64,000 bases of DNA from Mycobacterium sp. ENV421 (GTDB lineage: Bacteria > Actinomycetota > Actinomycetes > Mycobacteriales > Mycobacteriaceae): positions 124,001-188,000 of the forward strand of contig NZ_PDHO01000007.1 of assembly GCF_002887815.1 (NCBI RefSeq), in the 5' to 3' direction. How positions within the stretch are numbered: the stretch's first letter is position 1; every line of letters begins with the position of its first letter. The translations under genes were made by a program, and so were the position numbers. The notes beneath the pieces are model-generated. The model was given only the letters and a program-made list of their open reading frames with translations, was not told the origin of the DNA and did no database searches. Positions 25,501 through 34,147 of this stretch are shown here, piece after piece.

Positions 25501-27784
25501 GGTCACCAACGGCACCGCGATCGGTGGCGATGGAGGCGCGCAGAGTGGCGTCACCTATGCGGGCGACGGTGGTTACGCAGAGATTTACGCCTACGACGGC
25601 GCAACGATCTCCGATACCACGGCAACCGGTGGCCACGGTGGTCCGGCTACGTCTGCCGACGGCGGATATGCCTACGTCTATGCCGATGGCGTGAGTTCCA
25701 GCGTGGCGCACGTCGACGCGACCGGTGGCGACGCAGGCACCGCTGGAGCTGGCGGCGATGCCAACGTCTACACCTACGCCGGCGGGGCAATCACGTTCAG
25801 CGACGCCAAGGGTGGCAAGGGTAGCGACTACGGCAATGGCGGAGCCGCGTATCTCCTCGCGAACTCCGACAGCAACGGCAGTGCCACTGGCGGCACCGAC
25901 GGCAGCATCTACCAGAGCCATGCGGTCGGTGGCGATGCTGGTGCGCAGTACGCCGACGGCGGTGACGGGACGGTCCAGGTTGATTACGCCGGTCTGGTGG
26001 CCAACAGCACCGCAACCGGTGGTAACGGCGGGACGGGCTACGAGGCCTACGGCGGCGACGCATCGGTCTACGGCTACGACGGCGGCAGTGTCAGCGGTAG
26101 CGATGCCACTGGTGGTAACGGTGGTTCGGGCGACTACGCCGATGGCGGCGACGCCGACGTCGAGGCTCTGTACGACCTGTCCGAAGTCTCCGACAGCACG
26201 GCTACCGGTGGTAACGGCGGTTCGGGGTACGACGCCAATGGCGGCTACGCCGAGGTTTACGCCGAGAACGGCTTCGCCAGCGTCGCCAACAGCACCGCTA
26301 CCGGTGGTAACGGCGGTTCGGGTGATTACTCCGACGGTGGTTACGCCTACACCTGGGCCTATGACACCAACGGGTCGAACGAGGCCAGCACTGTCACCGA
26401 CAGCAGTTCGACCGGTGGTAACGGCGGTTCGGGTTACGACGCCAATGGCGGCGGCGCCTACGCCGGGGCTGAGTACGACTCGGCGCTAGCTGCGAGCCAT
26501 TCGACCGGTGGTGCCGGCGGTGCGGGTGACTACTCGGATGGCGGCTTCGCTGAGGTGGAGGCGGACAACGCCTCCAGCGTCTCCGGCAGCACGGCGGACG
26601 GCGGCCAAGGCGGTGCGGGCTACGACGGCAACGGTGGCGAGGCATACGTCTATGCCGACGAGGACGGCACTGTGGTCAACGGTGCCGCGACCGGTGGCAA
26701 TGGCGGTTCCGGCGACGGCACCGGCACTGCTGGCGACGGCGGCGGCGCGTATGTCCAGGCCGGCTATGGCGGCACCATCGGGATTGATCCTTCTGATGGC
26801 TCCGTCCAGGGTGCAACTGCGACGGGTGGCACCGGCGGTGCCGCCACGAACAGTGGCTCCGGCGGTGTTGGTGGCGACGCCACGATCGACGCCGGCTACA
26901 GCACCGGTGACGGTGGCTGGGCCTGGGGTGATGCGACCGGCGGCGCCGGCGGTTACGGCAACGCCGCTACCGGCGGCGATGGCGGTGCAGCCAACATCCT
27001 CGCCGCATGGGATCCGCCTGGCCCGCTCGGCGGCAACGACGGAATCGCTCACGGCAGCGCGACCGGCGGTGATGGCGGCAACGCCGACACCTCCGGAACC
27101 GGTGGCACCGGCGGCACCGCAACCATCGAGGCAGGCGGGTTCTTCGGCCTGGTGGATTCGCTCGCCAGCGGCAACGCTGCCGGTGGAGACGGCGGATACG
27201 CCAACTACGGTGGTTCGGCCGGCGATGGTGGCGACGCCACCATCCAGGCCTCCAGTGGCGGACAGGTCGCAGGTAGCACCGATACCCCGACCGCGACTGG
27301 TGGTAAGGGCGGTGACAGCACGGATAGCGGCTTCGCCGTCAGTGCCGTCGTCGGTGACGGTGGTGATGGCGGCAACGCCATCCTCAGTGCCACCATCGAT
27401 TCCTCCAGCGTCGACGCATCTGCCACGGGCGGTAACGGCGGCAATGGCGGATTGACCGGTGTCGGCGCGGGTGGTCATGGGTCGAACGGCGGTGACGGCG
27501 GTAACGGCGGTAACGCGTCGATCCTCACCACCTTCTTCGGTGTGTCGACGTCCGGCACCGCGGTCGGTGGTGACGGTGGCACCGGCGGCAACGGTGACTA
27601 CTGGGTCAACAACGTCCTCGATTCTCATGGCGGTAACGGCGGCAACGGCGGTTCTGCCACGGCGCTCAATGCGAATCAGAATGTCGGGCTCCAGGCCGGT
27701 GACGGACAACCTGGCAACCCCGGCCTCGATAACGGGACGCCCGGCACCAACGGCGGGAACGGCACTCCGGCAACCGCTCCGTAG
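22526..27784 (+). CDS. Giant Gly-rich exported protein with PGRS-like repeats, no PE domain
   Basis: A 1752-residue protein. A Sec-type signal peptide is followed by a cleavage site near [10 protein letters not shown] (about residue 35). Next come a Ser/Thr/Lys-rich linker (to about 150) and an entry segment [20 protein letters not shown] resembling the start of PGRS domains, with a Cys pair ATCATTC (about 200). Gly-Gly-X repeats dense in GGAGG, GGNGG and GGTGG run to about residue 830. From about 830 to 1430 the repeats change to 35-42-residue units of the type [12 protein letters not shown] followed by [12 protein letters not shown]. The end is again Gly-rich. There is no PE domain, transmembrane anchor or LPXTG. 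ATG 22526 follows GGGGG; TTG 22514 is an alternative. It is likely a surface or matrix protein with a beta-roll fold; the role is unknown. Confidence 0.85.
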   Translation: MGQHRAVRQSDIASSAYVGRVGALAVALGIGAAIACMPSVAYADTTGSAGSTGGASSSSGASKSQGSSGRRSSSTGSSTSKGSKSSPSSASGSTGRTSAPSTSSASEPDKTSSSGSTSVAETPTSGGSNSSSSDSAPVSAVESVAAVTPDQPVTSKAAISAKVAGANLVIGIGSLWLIGDGTSTHPNAGILAGNGYSWTAATCATTCNGGNAGLFGSGGAGWGGGNGGSGGALLGNGGAGGAGLAATTAGAAGGKGGNGGSAGIFALGGRGGAGGAGGAGAAGAAGTISTVPGGTGGAGGVGGNGGNGSRIFGTAGAGGQGGVGGVGGGGMDGANGQDATQPGATGGDGLNGGIGGIGGAGGAGGNGGTAASLLLLTTIGASGSGGAGGKGGKAGNGGNGGAGGNGDEDNPDGGDGGNAGDRGTAGAGGEGGAAGSVGSGGTAGAHGATGDAATGTGNGGAGGDGWDSTVAGKAGGNGGNGGDAGLNGDGGVGGAGGDGFTGANGIDGGLPGSDGGDGGTGTAGGNGGSGGNGGTVSGDGGAGGVGGTGGAGGAGGNGASGLNAVLAGATGGTGGNGGHGGNGAAGGTGGSGGLALGTGSDGADGADGSQGVGGVGGDGGKGGMGGQGTTGADGVAPGDDGGAGGTGGTGGTGGNAGLGGTGFGGTASSGKAGDGGDGGTGGTGGTGADGLAGVTDPGNGGAGGTGGNGGAAGNANGGTAGVQGDGGTGGIGGTGGNGDSDYNDYQYGGIGGAGGQGGSGAHGGTGGAGGAGGEGSYFDNSGNPNTIVVGKGGVGGVGAAATGGAGGFGGGGGGGGGPVWLGQDTGSGGTISGNTVTGGDGGQGGAGSSTAAGSAGGYGGYAYVYVYDGGAVTNTVVTGGDGGQGGSSVAGAPGGVGGDGGGAYVYAEYAGSEVTGSTAIGGNGAQGGAGTASGAGGTGGDGGYAEIGAYDPSQVTNSTALGGDGGAGADGVQIGGGGDGGSGEIYAYYDSSVTNGTAIGGDGGAQSGVTYAGDGGYAEIYAYDGATISDTTATGGHGGPATSADGGYAYVYADGVSSSVAHVDATGGDAGTAGAGGDANVYTYAGGAITFSDAKGGKGSDYGNGGAAYLLANSDSNGSATGGTDGSIYQSHAVGGDAGAQYADGGDGTVQVDYAGLVANSTATGGNGGTGYEAYGGDASVYGYDGGSVSGSDATGGNGGSGDYADGGDADVEALYDLSEVSDSTATGGNGGSGYDANGGYAEVYAENGFASVANSTATGGNGGSGDYSDGGYAYTWAYDTNGSNEASTVTDSSSTGGNGGSGYDANGGGAYAGAEYDSALAASHSTGGAGGAGDYSDGGFAEVEADNASSVSGSTADGGQGGAGYDGNGGEAYVYADEDGTVVNGAATGGNGGSGDGTGTAGDGGGAYVQAGYGGTIGIDPSDGSVQGATATGGTGGAATNSGSGGVGGDATIDAGYSTGDGGWAWGDATGGAGGYGNAATGGDGGAANILAAWDPPGPLGGNDGIAHGSATGGDGGNADTSGTGGTGGTATIEAGGFFGLVDSLASGNAAGGDGGYANYGGSAGDGGDATIQASSGGQVAGSTDTPTATGGKGGDSTDSGFAVSAVVGDGGDGGNAILSATIDSSSVDASATGGNGGNGGLTGVGAGGHGSNGGDGGNGGNASILTTFFGVSTSGTAVGGDGGTGGNGDYWVNNVLDSHGGNGGNGGSATALNANQNVGLQAGDGQPGNPGLDNGTPGTNGGNGTPATAP
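25080..26760 (+). repeat. Tyr/Ala-rich tandem repeat array inside the PGRS-like gene
   Basis: Degenerate in-frame repeats of roughly 105-130 bases. A recurrent DNA core ACCGGTGGTAACGGCGGTTC appears several times between 26020 and 26430. The coded units alternate a Gly-rich turn ([10 protein letters not shown]) with a Tyr/Ala/Val strand (GGYAEVYAE) and a Ser/Thr-Val pair. This is distinct from the GGA/GGN array at 23150-25020. Confidence 0.75.
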
Positions 27785-27813
27785 TCAGGGAAGCACAACA
27801 ACGCAGTAACACG

Positions 27814-27846
27814 AAGCTCCCCCGTCCTATGGGCGGGGGAGCTTTG
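27814..27846 (+). terminator. Terminator after the PGRS-like gene
   Basis: AAGCTCCCCC (27814-27823) pairs with GGGGGAGCTT (27835-27844). The inner bases GTCC/GGGC extend the stem, leaving a TAT loop. TTGTG follows. It lies 30 bases after the stop. Confidence 0.8.
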
Positions 27847-27910
27847 TGCTGGTCACAGTGTTTAAGCTGCCAATTGTGCATGACGACGACCGCCCAGTAT
27901 GGAGGTAAGA

Positions 27911-28834
27911 ATGAGCGGCACCACCGCATCCGAGGGCACCGCCGCCGACCCGTATCCGCCCGGGCATCACCCGCTGCCGGCGCGCGACATCGGGCGTCTG
28001 CTACTGCGGTGTGACGATCGCCCGGGCCTCGTCGCCGCGGTGACCACGTTCCTGGCCGCGGCGGGCGCCAACGTCATCTCGCTGGATCAGCACTCCACGA
28101 GGCAAAGCGGCGGAACCTTCATGCAGCGCACCATCTTTCATCTCCCGGGATTGACGGCCGCCGTCGACACCCTGCGACGCGATTTCGCCGACCAGGTCGC
28201 GTCCCCGTTTGGCATCGACTTCCGTCTCTCAGAAGCCGCCAAGCCAAAACGGGTGGCCATCTTGGCCTCCAAAGAAGATCACTGTCTACTCGATCTGCTG
28301 TGGCGCAACCGGCGCGGGGAATTGGACATGGCGGTGGTGATGGTGATCGCCAACCATCCCGACCTAGCCGATCAGGTACGCCCGTTCGGTGTGCCGTTCA
28401 TCCACGTGCCGGCCCGCAAGGAGATCAGAGCGCAGGCCGAGGAGCGCATGCTGGAACTGCTGCGCGGCAACGTCGACCTGGTGGTTCTCGCCCGCTACAT
28501 GCAAATCGTGACACCAGGTTTCATCGAGGAAGTGGGCTGCCCACTGATCAACATCCACCACTCGTTTCTGCCGGCGTTCATCGGCGCGGCGCCCTACCGC
28601 CGGGCCAAGGAGCGCGGCGTGAAGTTGGTGGGGGCCACCGCGCATTACGTCACGGACGACCTCGACGAAGGGCCGATCATCGAACAAGACGTGGTGCGGG
28701 TCGACCATCGTCACAGCGTGGATGACTTGGTGCGGCTCGGCGCTGATGTGGAGCGCGCAGTTCTGTCGCGAGCCGTGCAGTGGCATTGCGAGGACCGGGT
28801 CATTCGGTACGAGAACCAGACGGTCTGCTTCTGA
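27911..28834 (+). CDS. purU: Formyltetrahydrofolate deformylase
   Basis: A 307-residue enzyme that hydrolyses 10-formyltetrahydrofolate to formate and tetrahydrofolate, balancing one-carbon pools. It has an N-terminal ACT-like domain (LLRCDDRPGLVAAVTTFLA, about residues 32-110) and a C-terminal formyltransferase-fold domain with VLARYMQIV, the catalytic NIHHSFLPAF and VGATAHYVTDDLDEGPII. ATG 27911 follows GGAGGTAAGA. In M. tuberculosis purU lies elsewhere (Rv2964), so its position just before end is a local difference. It is co-directional with end, 26 bases apart. Confidence 0.95.
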   Translation: MSGTTASEGTAADPYPPGHHPLPARDIGRLLLRCDDRPGLVAAVTTFLAAAGANVISLDQHSTRQSGGTFMQRTIFHLPGLTAAVDTLRRDFADQVASPFGIDFRLSEAAKPKRVAILASKEDHCLLDLLWRNRRGELDMAVVMVIANHPDLADQVRPFGVPFIHVPARKEIRAQAEERMLELLRGNVDLVVLARYMQIVTPGFIEEVGCPLINIHHSFLPAFIGAAPYRRAKERGVKLVGATAHYVTDDLDEGPIIEQDVVRVDHRHSVDDLVRLGADVERAVLSRAVQWHCEDRVIRYENQTVCF

Positions 28835-28860
28835 TCGCTGCGCGCGCCTAGACTCGACCC

Positions 28861-29613
28861 GTGCTCATTGGTTCCCATGTCCACGGCGATGACCCGCTGG
28901 CGGCCGCGGCCGCCGACGGCGCCGAGGCGGTGCAGTTCTTCCTCGGCAATCCGCAGAGCTGGAAGAAGCCCAAACCGCGCGACGATGCCGAGACGCTGAA
29001 GGCGTCGCCGGTCCCGCTGTACGTGCATGCGCCGTACCTGATCAATGTGGCGTCGGCCAACAACCGGGTTCGTATCCCGTCGCGAAAGATCCTGCAGGAC
29101 ACCTGCGATGCCGCCGCCGAGATCGACGCAACCGCGGTGATCGTGCACGGGGGTCACGCCGATGACAACGACATGGCGGCCGGCTTCGAGCGCTGGGCCA
29201 AGGCTCTCGCGCAGCTCGAGACCACTGTGCCGGTGTATCTGGAGAACACCGCAGGCGGCGATCACGCGATGGCGCGCCACTTCGACACGATCGCCCGGCT
29301 GTGGGAGCGCATCGCCGACACCGGCATCGGGTTCTGTCTCGACACTTGCCATGCCTGGGCGGCCGGCGAGGAGCTGATCGACGCCGTCGAGCGGATCAAA
29401 GCCATCACCGGCCGCGTCGACCTGGTGCACTGCAACGATTCCCGCGATGCCAAGGGGTCCGGCGCTGACCGGCACGCCAATTTCGGTACAGGACAGATCG
29501 ATCCGCAACTTCTGGTCGCGGTCGTGCGGGCGGCCGACGCGCCGGTGATCTGCGAGACGGCCGACGAGGGCCGCAAGGACGACATCGCCTTTCTGCGGGA
29601 ACACCTCAGCTAG
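28861..29613 (+). CDS. nfo: Deoxyribonuclease IV (AP endonuclease)
   Basis: A 250-residue endonuclease IV homologue (gene end, Rv0670 position) acting at abasic sites in base-excision repair. TIM-barrel metal ligands are visible in [60 protein letters not shown] and the C-terminal [12 protein letters not shown] start. It is followed by the LpqP-type lipoprotein after 2 bases. Confidence 0.95.
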   Translation: MLIGSHVHGDDPLAAAAADGAEAVQFFLGNPQSWKKPKPRDDAETLKASPVPLYVHAPYLINVASANNRVRIPSRKILQDTCDAAAEIDATAVIVHGGHADDNDMAAGFERWAKALAQLETTVPVYLENTAGGDHAMARHFDTIARLWERIADTGIGFCLDTCHAWAAGEELIDAVERIKAITGRVDLVHCNDSRDAKGSGADRHANFGTGQIDPQLLVAVVRAADAPVICETADEGRKDDIAFLREHLS

Positions 29614-29615
29614 CC

Positions 29616-30446
29616 GTGTGGGCTCGTCGAGTCGCGCTGCTGGTCGCGCTGTGCCTGGTGGCCGCCTGCGCACCCGCGACCGGGTTCACGCCGGGTGTCA
29701 GTGCGCACACGATCCAGGTCGGCGGTGTCGACCGGGACTACCGGCTCTACGTTCCCGACGGTCTGCCGAAGTCGGCCCCGCTGGTCGTGATGCTGCACGG
29801 GTGGACCGGTAGCGCCAAACAGGCGCAGCGGGAGTACGGCTGGGACGAGCAGGCCGACTCCGCCAAGTTCGTGGTCGCCTATCCCGATGGGGTGGGCGGA
29901 TCGTGGAACGCCGACGGGTGTTGCGGGCAGGCGAGCAAGGACAACGTCGACGACGTCGGTTTCATCACCGCCGCGGTCCGCGACATCACCGAGAAACTGG
30001 ACATCGACAAGACGCGTATCTATGCCGCCGGGATCAGCAACGGCGGCATCATGGCGTACAAATTAGCCTGCAACACCGACCTTTTCGCGGCCATCGGGCC
30101 GGACGCGGCCACTCAACTTGCTGCCTGCCCGGCGCCGCGGCCGACGTCGGTGCTGCACATCCACGGCACCGACGACCGCCTGGTCCGCTACGACGGGCAA
30201 CCTGGGACCGCTCTGCCGATCGCGACCATGACGCCGCCCGACGTCAGTGCGTTCTGGCGCAACGTCGATCACTGCGACCCTCCCGCGACGACCGTCGACG
30301 GCGATCTCACAACGTCGGTCGCCAGCTGTCCGAGTGGGCGCAGCGTCGAGCTGATCACCGTGGCCGGCGGTGAACACGACTGGCCATCGTTCGCCACTGA
30401 GCGGATGTGGGATTTCTTCGCCGCGCACCCCGGCCGGCGCGCCTAG
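29616..30446 (+). CDS. lpqP: LpqP-type lipoprotein, PHB-depolymerase/feruloyl esterase-like hydrolase
   Basis: A 276-residue exported lipoprotein: a signal peptide ending in the lipobox LVAAC (Cys about residue 19), then an alpha/beta-hydrolase of the polyhydroxybutyrate depolymerase/feruloyl esterase group. Visible: LVVMLHGWTGSA (oxyanion loop), IYAAGISNGGIMAY (nucleophile elbow, here GISNGG), HIHGTDDRLVRY (Asp) and VAGGEHDWPS (His). The gene order end-lpqP is as in M. tuberculosis Rv0670-Rv0671. It is likely attached to the outer face of the membrane; the ester substrate is unknown. Confidence 0.9.
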   Translation: MWARRVALLVALCLVAACAPATGFTPGVSAHTIQVGGVDRDYRLYVPDGLPKSAPLVVMLHGWTGSAKQAQREYGWDEQADSAKFVVAYPDGVGGSWNADGCCGQASKDNVDDVGFITAAVRDITEKLDIDKTRIYAAGISNGGIMAYKLACNTDLFAAIGPDAATQLAACPAPRPTSVLHIHGTDDRLVRYDGQPGTALPIATMTPPDVSAFWRNVDHCDPPATTVDGDLTTSVASCPSGRSVELITVAGGEHDWPSFATERMWDFFAAHPGRRA

Positions 30447-30478
30447 TTCCCCGGGTCGCGTCGCTCCTGCCCGCCGAG

Positions 30479-30814
30479 CTAGACGAGATACACCTTTCGC
30501 AGCGTCTCGGTCACCGTCCACACGGTCGGGGTGTCCTTGGCCAGCCGCACCACGTCGCCGGCGCCCAGCGTGAGCGTCGGGCTGCCGTCGTCGAATTCGA
30601 CGGTGGCAGCGCCGGAGAGCACCACGAACAGTTCGTCGGCTTCGACATCACGCATGACTCCGGGCGTCATCTCCCACACTCCGACCTCCAGGCTGCCGAA
30701 CGATCCGAGTTCGGCTGTGCCGGTGTGCGGCTCACCGCGCACCGACTGGTCGACGGGCACCGGTTCGTGTTCGAGCCATTGGGTGGCGACGTGGATGACG
30801 GAGTTCGGCTTCAC
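30479..30814 (-). CDS. Small cupin-domain protein
   Basis: A 111-residue single-domain cupin of the sugar-binding/ureidoglycine aminohydrolase-like group. Motifs: VGVWEMTPGVMRDVEADELFVVLSG, seen as its VEADELFVVLSGAATVEF core (metal-binding His replaced in part), and LGAGDVVRLAKDTPTVWTV. Convergent to lpqP and divergent from fadE8, with 62 bases to the latter that carry a shared control region. Enzymatic role unknown; it could be a small-molecule sensor or isomerase-like enzyme. Confidence 0.85.
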   Translation of the reverse strand: MKPNSVIHVATQWLEHEPVPVDQSVRGEPHTGTAELGSFGSLEVGVWEMTPGVMRDVEADELFVVLSGAATVEFDDGSPTLTLGAGDVVRLAKDTPTVWTVTETLRKVYLV

Positions 30815-30835
30815 GCCATCCAGCCTGCCATATTA

Positions 30836-30869
30836 CGAATCTTGTGCGATTGTCGTAGAACTGTAATAG
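30836..30869 (+). promoter_or_regulatory. fadE8 promoter/operator with imperfect palindrome, probably leaderless
   Basis: TTGTGC (30842-30847), 16 bases, TAATAG (30864-30869), then ATG at 30877, so the transcript would begin at or within a base of the start codon. No Shine-Dalgarno is present, which fits leaderless initiation. An imperfect palindrome, TACGAATC...GATTGTCGTA (30835-30858), overlaps the -35 and spacer and could be the operator. Confidence 0.4.
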
Positions 30870-30876
30870 TGGTGTC

Positions 30877-32505
30877 ATGTCGGATACGCATGTCGTCACC
30901 AACCAGGTCCCGCCGCTGACGGACCACAACCCGGCCAGCTCGCCGGTCCTGATCGAGGCGCTCATTCGCGAGGGCGGCCAGTGGGGCGTGGACGAGGTCG
31001 CTGAGCTCGGTGCGCTGGCGGGCAGTGCCCAGGCGCAGCGCTGGGGCGAGCTGGCCGATCGCAATCAGCCGATCCTGCACACCCACGACCGCTACGGCTA
31101 CCGCGTCGACGAGATCGAATACGACCCCGCTTACCACGAGCTGATGCGCACGGCGATCGCCCACGGCGTGCACGCCGCGCCGTGGGCCGACGACCGTCCC
31201 GGCGCCCATGTGGTCCGCGCGGCGAAGATGGGGGTGTGGACTCCCGAGCCCGGGCACGTCTGCCCGATCTCGATGACCTACGCCGTCGTCCCCGCGCTGC
31301 GGCACAACCCCGAACTCGCCGCGATCTACGAGCCGCTGCTGACCAGCCGCAAGTACGACCCCGACCTGAAAGTGCCTGCCACCAAAGTCGGTATCACCGC
31401 GGGAATGTCGATGACCGAGAAGCAGGGCGGCTCCGACGTCCGGGCCGGCACCACCCAAGCCGTCCCCAACGGCGACGGCAGCTACACCATCACCGGTCAC
31501 AAATGGTTCACCTCCGCGGCGATGAGCGACATCTTCCTGGTGCTGGCGCAAGCGCCCGGCGGCCTGAGCTGTTTCATGCTGCCGCGCGTTCTTCCCGACG
31601 GCACCCGCAACCGAATGTTCCTGCAGCGCTTGAAGGACAAGCTCGGCAACCACGCCAACGCCTCCAGCGAGGTGGAGTACGACGGCGCCGTCGCCTGGCT
31701 GGTCGGCGAGGAAGGCCGCGGCGTGCCCACCATCATCGAGATGGTCAACCTCACCCGGCTGGACTGCACCCTGGGCAGCGCCACCAGCATGCGCAACGGC
31801 CTGACCCGCGCCGTGCACCACACTCAGCATCGCAAGGCGTTCGGCGCATATCTGATCGACCAGCCGTTGATGCGCAACGTGATTGCCGACCTCGCCGTCG
31901 AGGCCGAGGCGGCCACCGTCGTAGCAATGCGGATGGCCGGCGCCACCGATGCCGTCGTCCGCGGCGACGAACGCGAGACCCTGCTGCGCCGGATCGGCCT
32001 GGCGGCCGCCAAGTATTGGGTGTGCAAACGTGCGACCCCGCACGCTGCCGAGGCGATGGAATGCCTTGGCGGCAACGGCTATGCCGAGGAATCCGGAATG
32101 CCGCGGCTGTACCGCGAGGCGCCGCTGATGGGTATCTGGGAAGGGTCGGGCAACGTCAGCGCGCTGGACACGTTGCGCGCCATGGCAACCCGCCCCGAGT
32201 GCGTCGGTGTCCTCTTCGACGAGCTGGCGACGACCGCCGGGCAAGATGCTCGTCTGGACACCCACGTGGCCGAATTGCGTTCGGAGCTGGAGGACCTCGA
32301 CGGCATCGAGTACCGCGCACGCACCATCGCCGAGGACATCACAGTGGCGCTGCAGGGTTCACTGCTGGTCCGCCACGGTCATCCCGCGGTCGCCGAGGCG
32401 TTTCTGGCCTCGCGGGTCGGCGGCAACTGGGGCGGTGCGTTCGGGACGCTGCCTGCCGGACTCGACCTGGCGCCGATCATCGAACGCTGCCTGGTGAAGG
32501 GATGA
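30877..32505 (+). CDS. fadE8: Acyl-CoA dehydrogenase, AidB/FadE8-like
   Basis: A 542-residue flavoprotein of the AidB-like acyl-CoA dehydrogenase class, oxidising acyl-CoA in beta-oxidation. Visible: GMSMTEKQGGSDVRAGTT (FAD/substrate motif of AidB-like members), ITGHKWFTSAAMSD, RKAFGAYLIDQPLMRN, and the C-terminal AMECLGGNGYAEESGMPRLY with the flavin-binding GGNGY. It is first in an operon with echA4, a PaaX-like regulator and echA5, all joined by 4-bp overlaps, the same arrangement as Rv0672-Rv0675. Confidence 0.93.
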   Translation: MSDTHVVTNQVPPLTDHNPASSPVLIEALIREGGQWGVDEVAELGALAGSAQAQRWGELADRNQPILHTHDRYGYRVDEIEYDPAYHELMRTAIAHGVHAAPWADDRPGAHVVRAAKMGVWTPEPGHVCPISMTYAVVPALRHNPELAAIYEPLLTSRKYDPDLKVPATKVGITAGMSMTEKQGGSDVRAGTTQAVPNGDGSYTITGHKWFTSAAMSDIFLVLAQAPGGLSCFMLPRVLPDGTRNRMFLQRLKDKLGNHANASSEVEYDGAVAWLVGEEGRGVPTIIEMVNLTRLDCTLGSATSMRNGLTRAVHHTQHRKAFGAYLIDQPLMRNVIADLAVEAEAATVVAMRMAGATDAVVRGDERETLLRRIGLAAAKYWVCKRATPHAAEAMECLGGNGYAEESGMPRLYREAPLMGIWEGSGNVSALDTLRAMATRPECVGVLFDELATTAGQDARLDTHVAELRSELEDLDGIEYRARTIAEDITVALQGSLLVRHGHPAVAEAFLASRVGGNWGGAFGTLPAGLDLAPIIERCLVKG

Positions 32506-33410
32506 CCGAACTCACGACGATGACCTACGAGGTCACCGATCGGGTTGCCCGCATCACCTTCAACCGGCCCGAGAAGGGCAACGCGATCGTCGCGGAGACC
32601 CCACAGGAGTTGGCCGCGCTGGTGGAACGCGCCGACCTGGACCCGGACGTGCATGTCATCTTGGTGTCGGGCCGCGGCGAAGGATTCTGCGCCGGTTTCG
32701 ATCTCGGCGCGTACGCCGACGGCTCGTCGTCGGCAGGCGGCGGGGACCGGCAGGGCACCGTGCTCGACGGTAAGACGCAGGCGGTCAACCACAAGGCTGA
32801 CCGACCGTGGGACCCGATGATCGACTACCAGATGATGAGCCGCTTCGTGCGCGGCTTCTCCAGCCTGATGCACGCTGACAAGCCGACGGTGGTGAAGATT
32901 CACGGGTATTGCGTGGCGGGCGGTACCGATATCGCGCTGCACGCCGACCAGGTGATCGCCGCCTCAGACGCCAAGATCGGTTATCCGCCGACCCGGGTGT
33001 GGGGCGTTCCGGCGGCCGGGCTGTGGGCGCATCGGCTGGGTGATCAGCGGGCCAAACGCCTTCTGCTGACCGGGGATTGCATCACCGGCGCCCAAGCCGC
33101 CGAGTGGGGCCTGGCGGTGGAGGCGCCGGATCCGGCCGACCTCGACGAGCGCACCGAACGGCTGGTGGAGCGGATCGCGGCGGTGCCGGTGAACCAGTTG
33201 ATCATGGTGAAGCTGGCGATGAACACCGCGCTGTATCAGCAGGGCGTGGCGACCAGTCGCATGGTCAGCACGGTGTTCGACGGGATCGCCCGGCACACCC
33301 CGGAGGGGCACGCGTTCGTGGCGGACGCCCGCGAGCACGGCTTCCGGGAGGCGGTCCGGCACCGCGACGAGCCGTTCGGTGACCATGGGCGTCGCGCCTC
33401 GGGAGTGTGA
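32502..33410 (+). CDS. echA4: Enoyl-CoA hydratase/isomerase family protein EchA4
   Basis: A 302-residue crotonase-fold enzyme for hydration of enoyl-CoA. Seen: ITFNRPEKGNAIVAET, GEGFCAGFDL (oxyanion loop), KIHGYCVAGGTDIALHAD (second oxyanion-hole segment) and IGYPPTRVWGVPAAG. It is longer than usual crotonases because of an insert after the first motif (YADGSSSAGGG to about residue 105). ATG 32502 overlaps the fadE8 stop (ATGA) and fixes the start; a much longer open frame upstream is only the shadow of fadE8. Confidence 0.9.
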   Translation: MTELTTMTYEVTDRVARITFNRPEKGNAIVAETPQELAALVERADLDPDVHVILVSGRGEGFCAGFDLGAYADGSSSAGGGDRQGTVLDGKTQAVNHKADRPWDPMIDYQMMSRFVRGFSSLMHADKPTVVKIHGYCVAGGTDIALHADQVIAASDAKIGYPPTRVWGVPAAGLWAHRLGDQRAKRLLLTGDCITGAQAAEWGLAVEAPDPADLDERTERLVERIAAVPVNQLIMVKLAMNTALYQQGVATSRMVSTVFDGIARHTPEGHAFVADAREHGFREAVRHRDEPFGDHGRRASGV

Positions 33411-34147
33411 GCGTGCCGCAGTCGTTGGCGAAGATGACCGCCCGGTCGGTGGTGCTGAGTGTCTTGCTCGGCGCTCACCCGGCCTGGGCCACGTCGGCCG
33501 AATTGCTGCAGCTGACATCGGATTTCGGCATCCGCGAGCAGACCCTGCGGGTGGCGTTGACCCGGATGGTGGCCGCCGGGGATCTGGTGCGTTCCGACAA
33601 CGGGTATCGACTGTCCGACCGGCTGTTGACCCGCCAGCGCCGCCAGGACGATGCGCTCTACCCGCGCATGCGCGACTGGAACGGCGACTGGGTGATTGTG
33701 GTGATCACTGCGGTCGGTATGGATGCCCGAGCGCGCGCCGCGTTGCGAACCACTTTGCAGCTCAAGCGGTTCGGTGAGATCCGGGAGGGCGTCTGGTTGC
33801 GTCCGGACAACCTCGATGACGAGCTGCCCGCCGAGGTCGGCGAACGGGTGCGGGTGCTGCACGCCCGCGACGACGACCCGGCCGAGCTGACCGGTCGGCT
33901 GTGGGATCTGGGTGGCTGGGCCGATACCGGACGTCAGCTCCTGGATGACATCGCCGCGGCGGACGACATTCCGGCGAGATTCCGTGCCGCCGCCGCGATT
34001 GTGCGCCACCTGCTCACCGATCCGGTGCTGCCGGAAGAACTGCTGCCGGCGCGCTGGCCGGGCGCCGCGCTGCGGCGGGCCTATGCAGACTTCGCCGCCG
34101 AGCTGGTCGCGCGGCGGGATGAGGGACAACTGGTGGAGGCAACATGA
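33407..34147 (+). CDS. PaaX-like transcriptional regulator
   Basis: A 246-residue protein with the PaaX layout: N-terminal winged helix (SVVLSVLLGAHPAW, then LTSDFGIREQTLRVALTRMV with the recognition helix), the wing DLVRSDNGYRLSDRLL, and the central PaaX domain with DWNGDWVIVVI. PaaX proteins repress phenylacetate-type CoA catabolism and respond to acyl-CoA thioesters. Placement inside the fadE8-echA4-echA5 operon (GTG 33407 overlapping echA4 by 4 bp, stop overlapping echA5 by 4 bp) suggests autogenous local control. Corresponds to the Rv0674 position. Confidence 0.88.
   Translation: MSVPQSLAKMTARSVVLSVLLGAHPAWATSAELLQLTSDFGIREQTLRVALTRMVAAGDLVRSDNGYRLSDRLLTRQRRQDDALYPRMRDWNGDWVIVVITAVGMDARARAALRTTLQLKRFGEIREGVWLRPDNLDDELPAEVGERVRVLHARDDDPAELTGRLWDLGGWADTGRQLLDDIAAADDIPARFRAAAAIVRHLLTDPVLPEELLPARWPGAALRRAYADFAAELVARRDEGQLVEAT

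Noticed and set aside
23150..27780. Possible CRISPR array because of many short repeats
   Set aside because: The repeats are in frame, degenerate, and code for Gly-rich protein. There are no constant repeats with unique spacers and no cas genes.
31182..32501. A 440-codon N-terminal extension of EchA4
   Set aside because: It is the +1 frame of fadE8. The crotonase fold begins at the ATG that overlaps the fadE8 stop.
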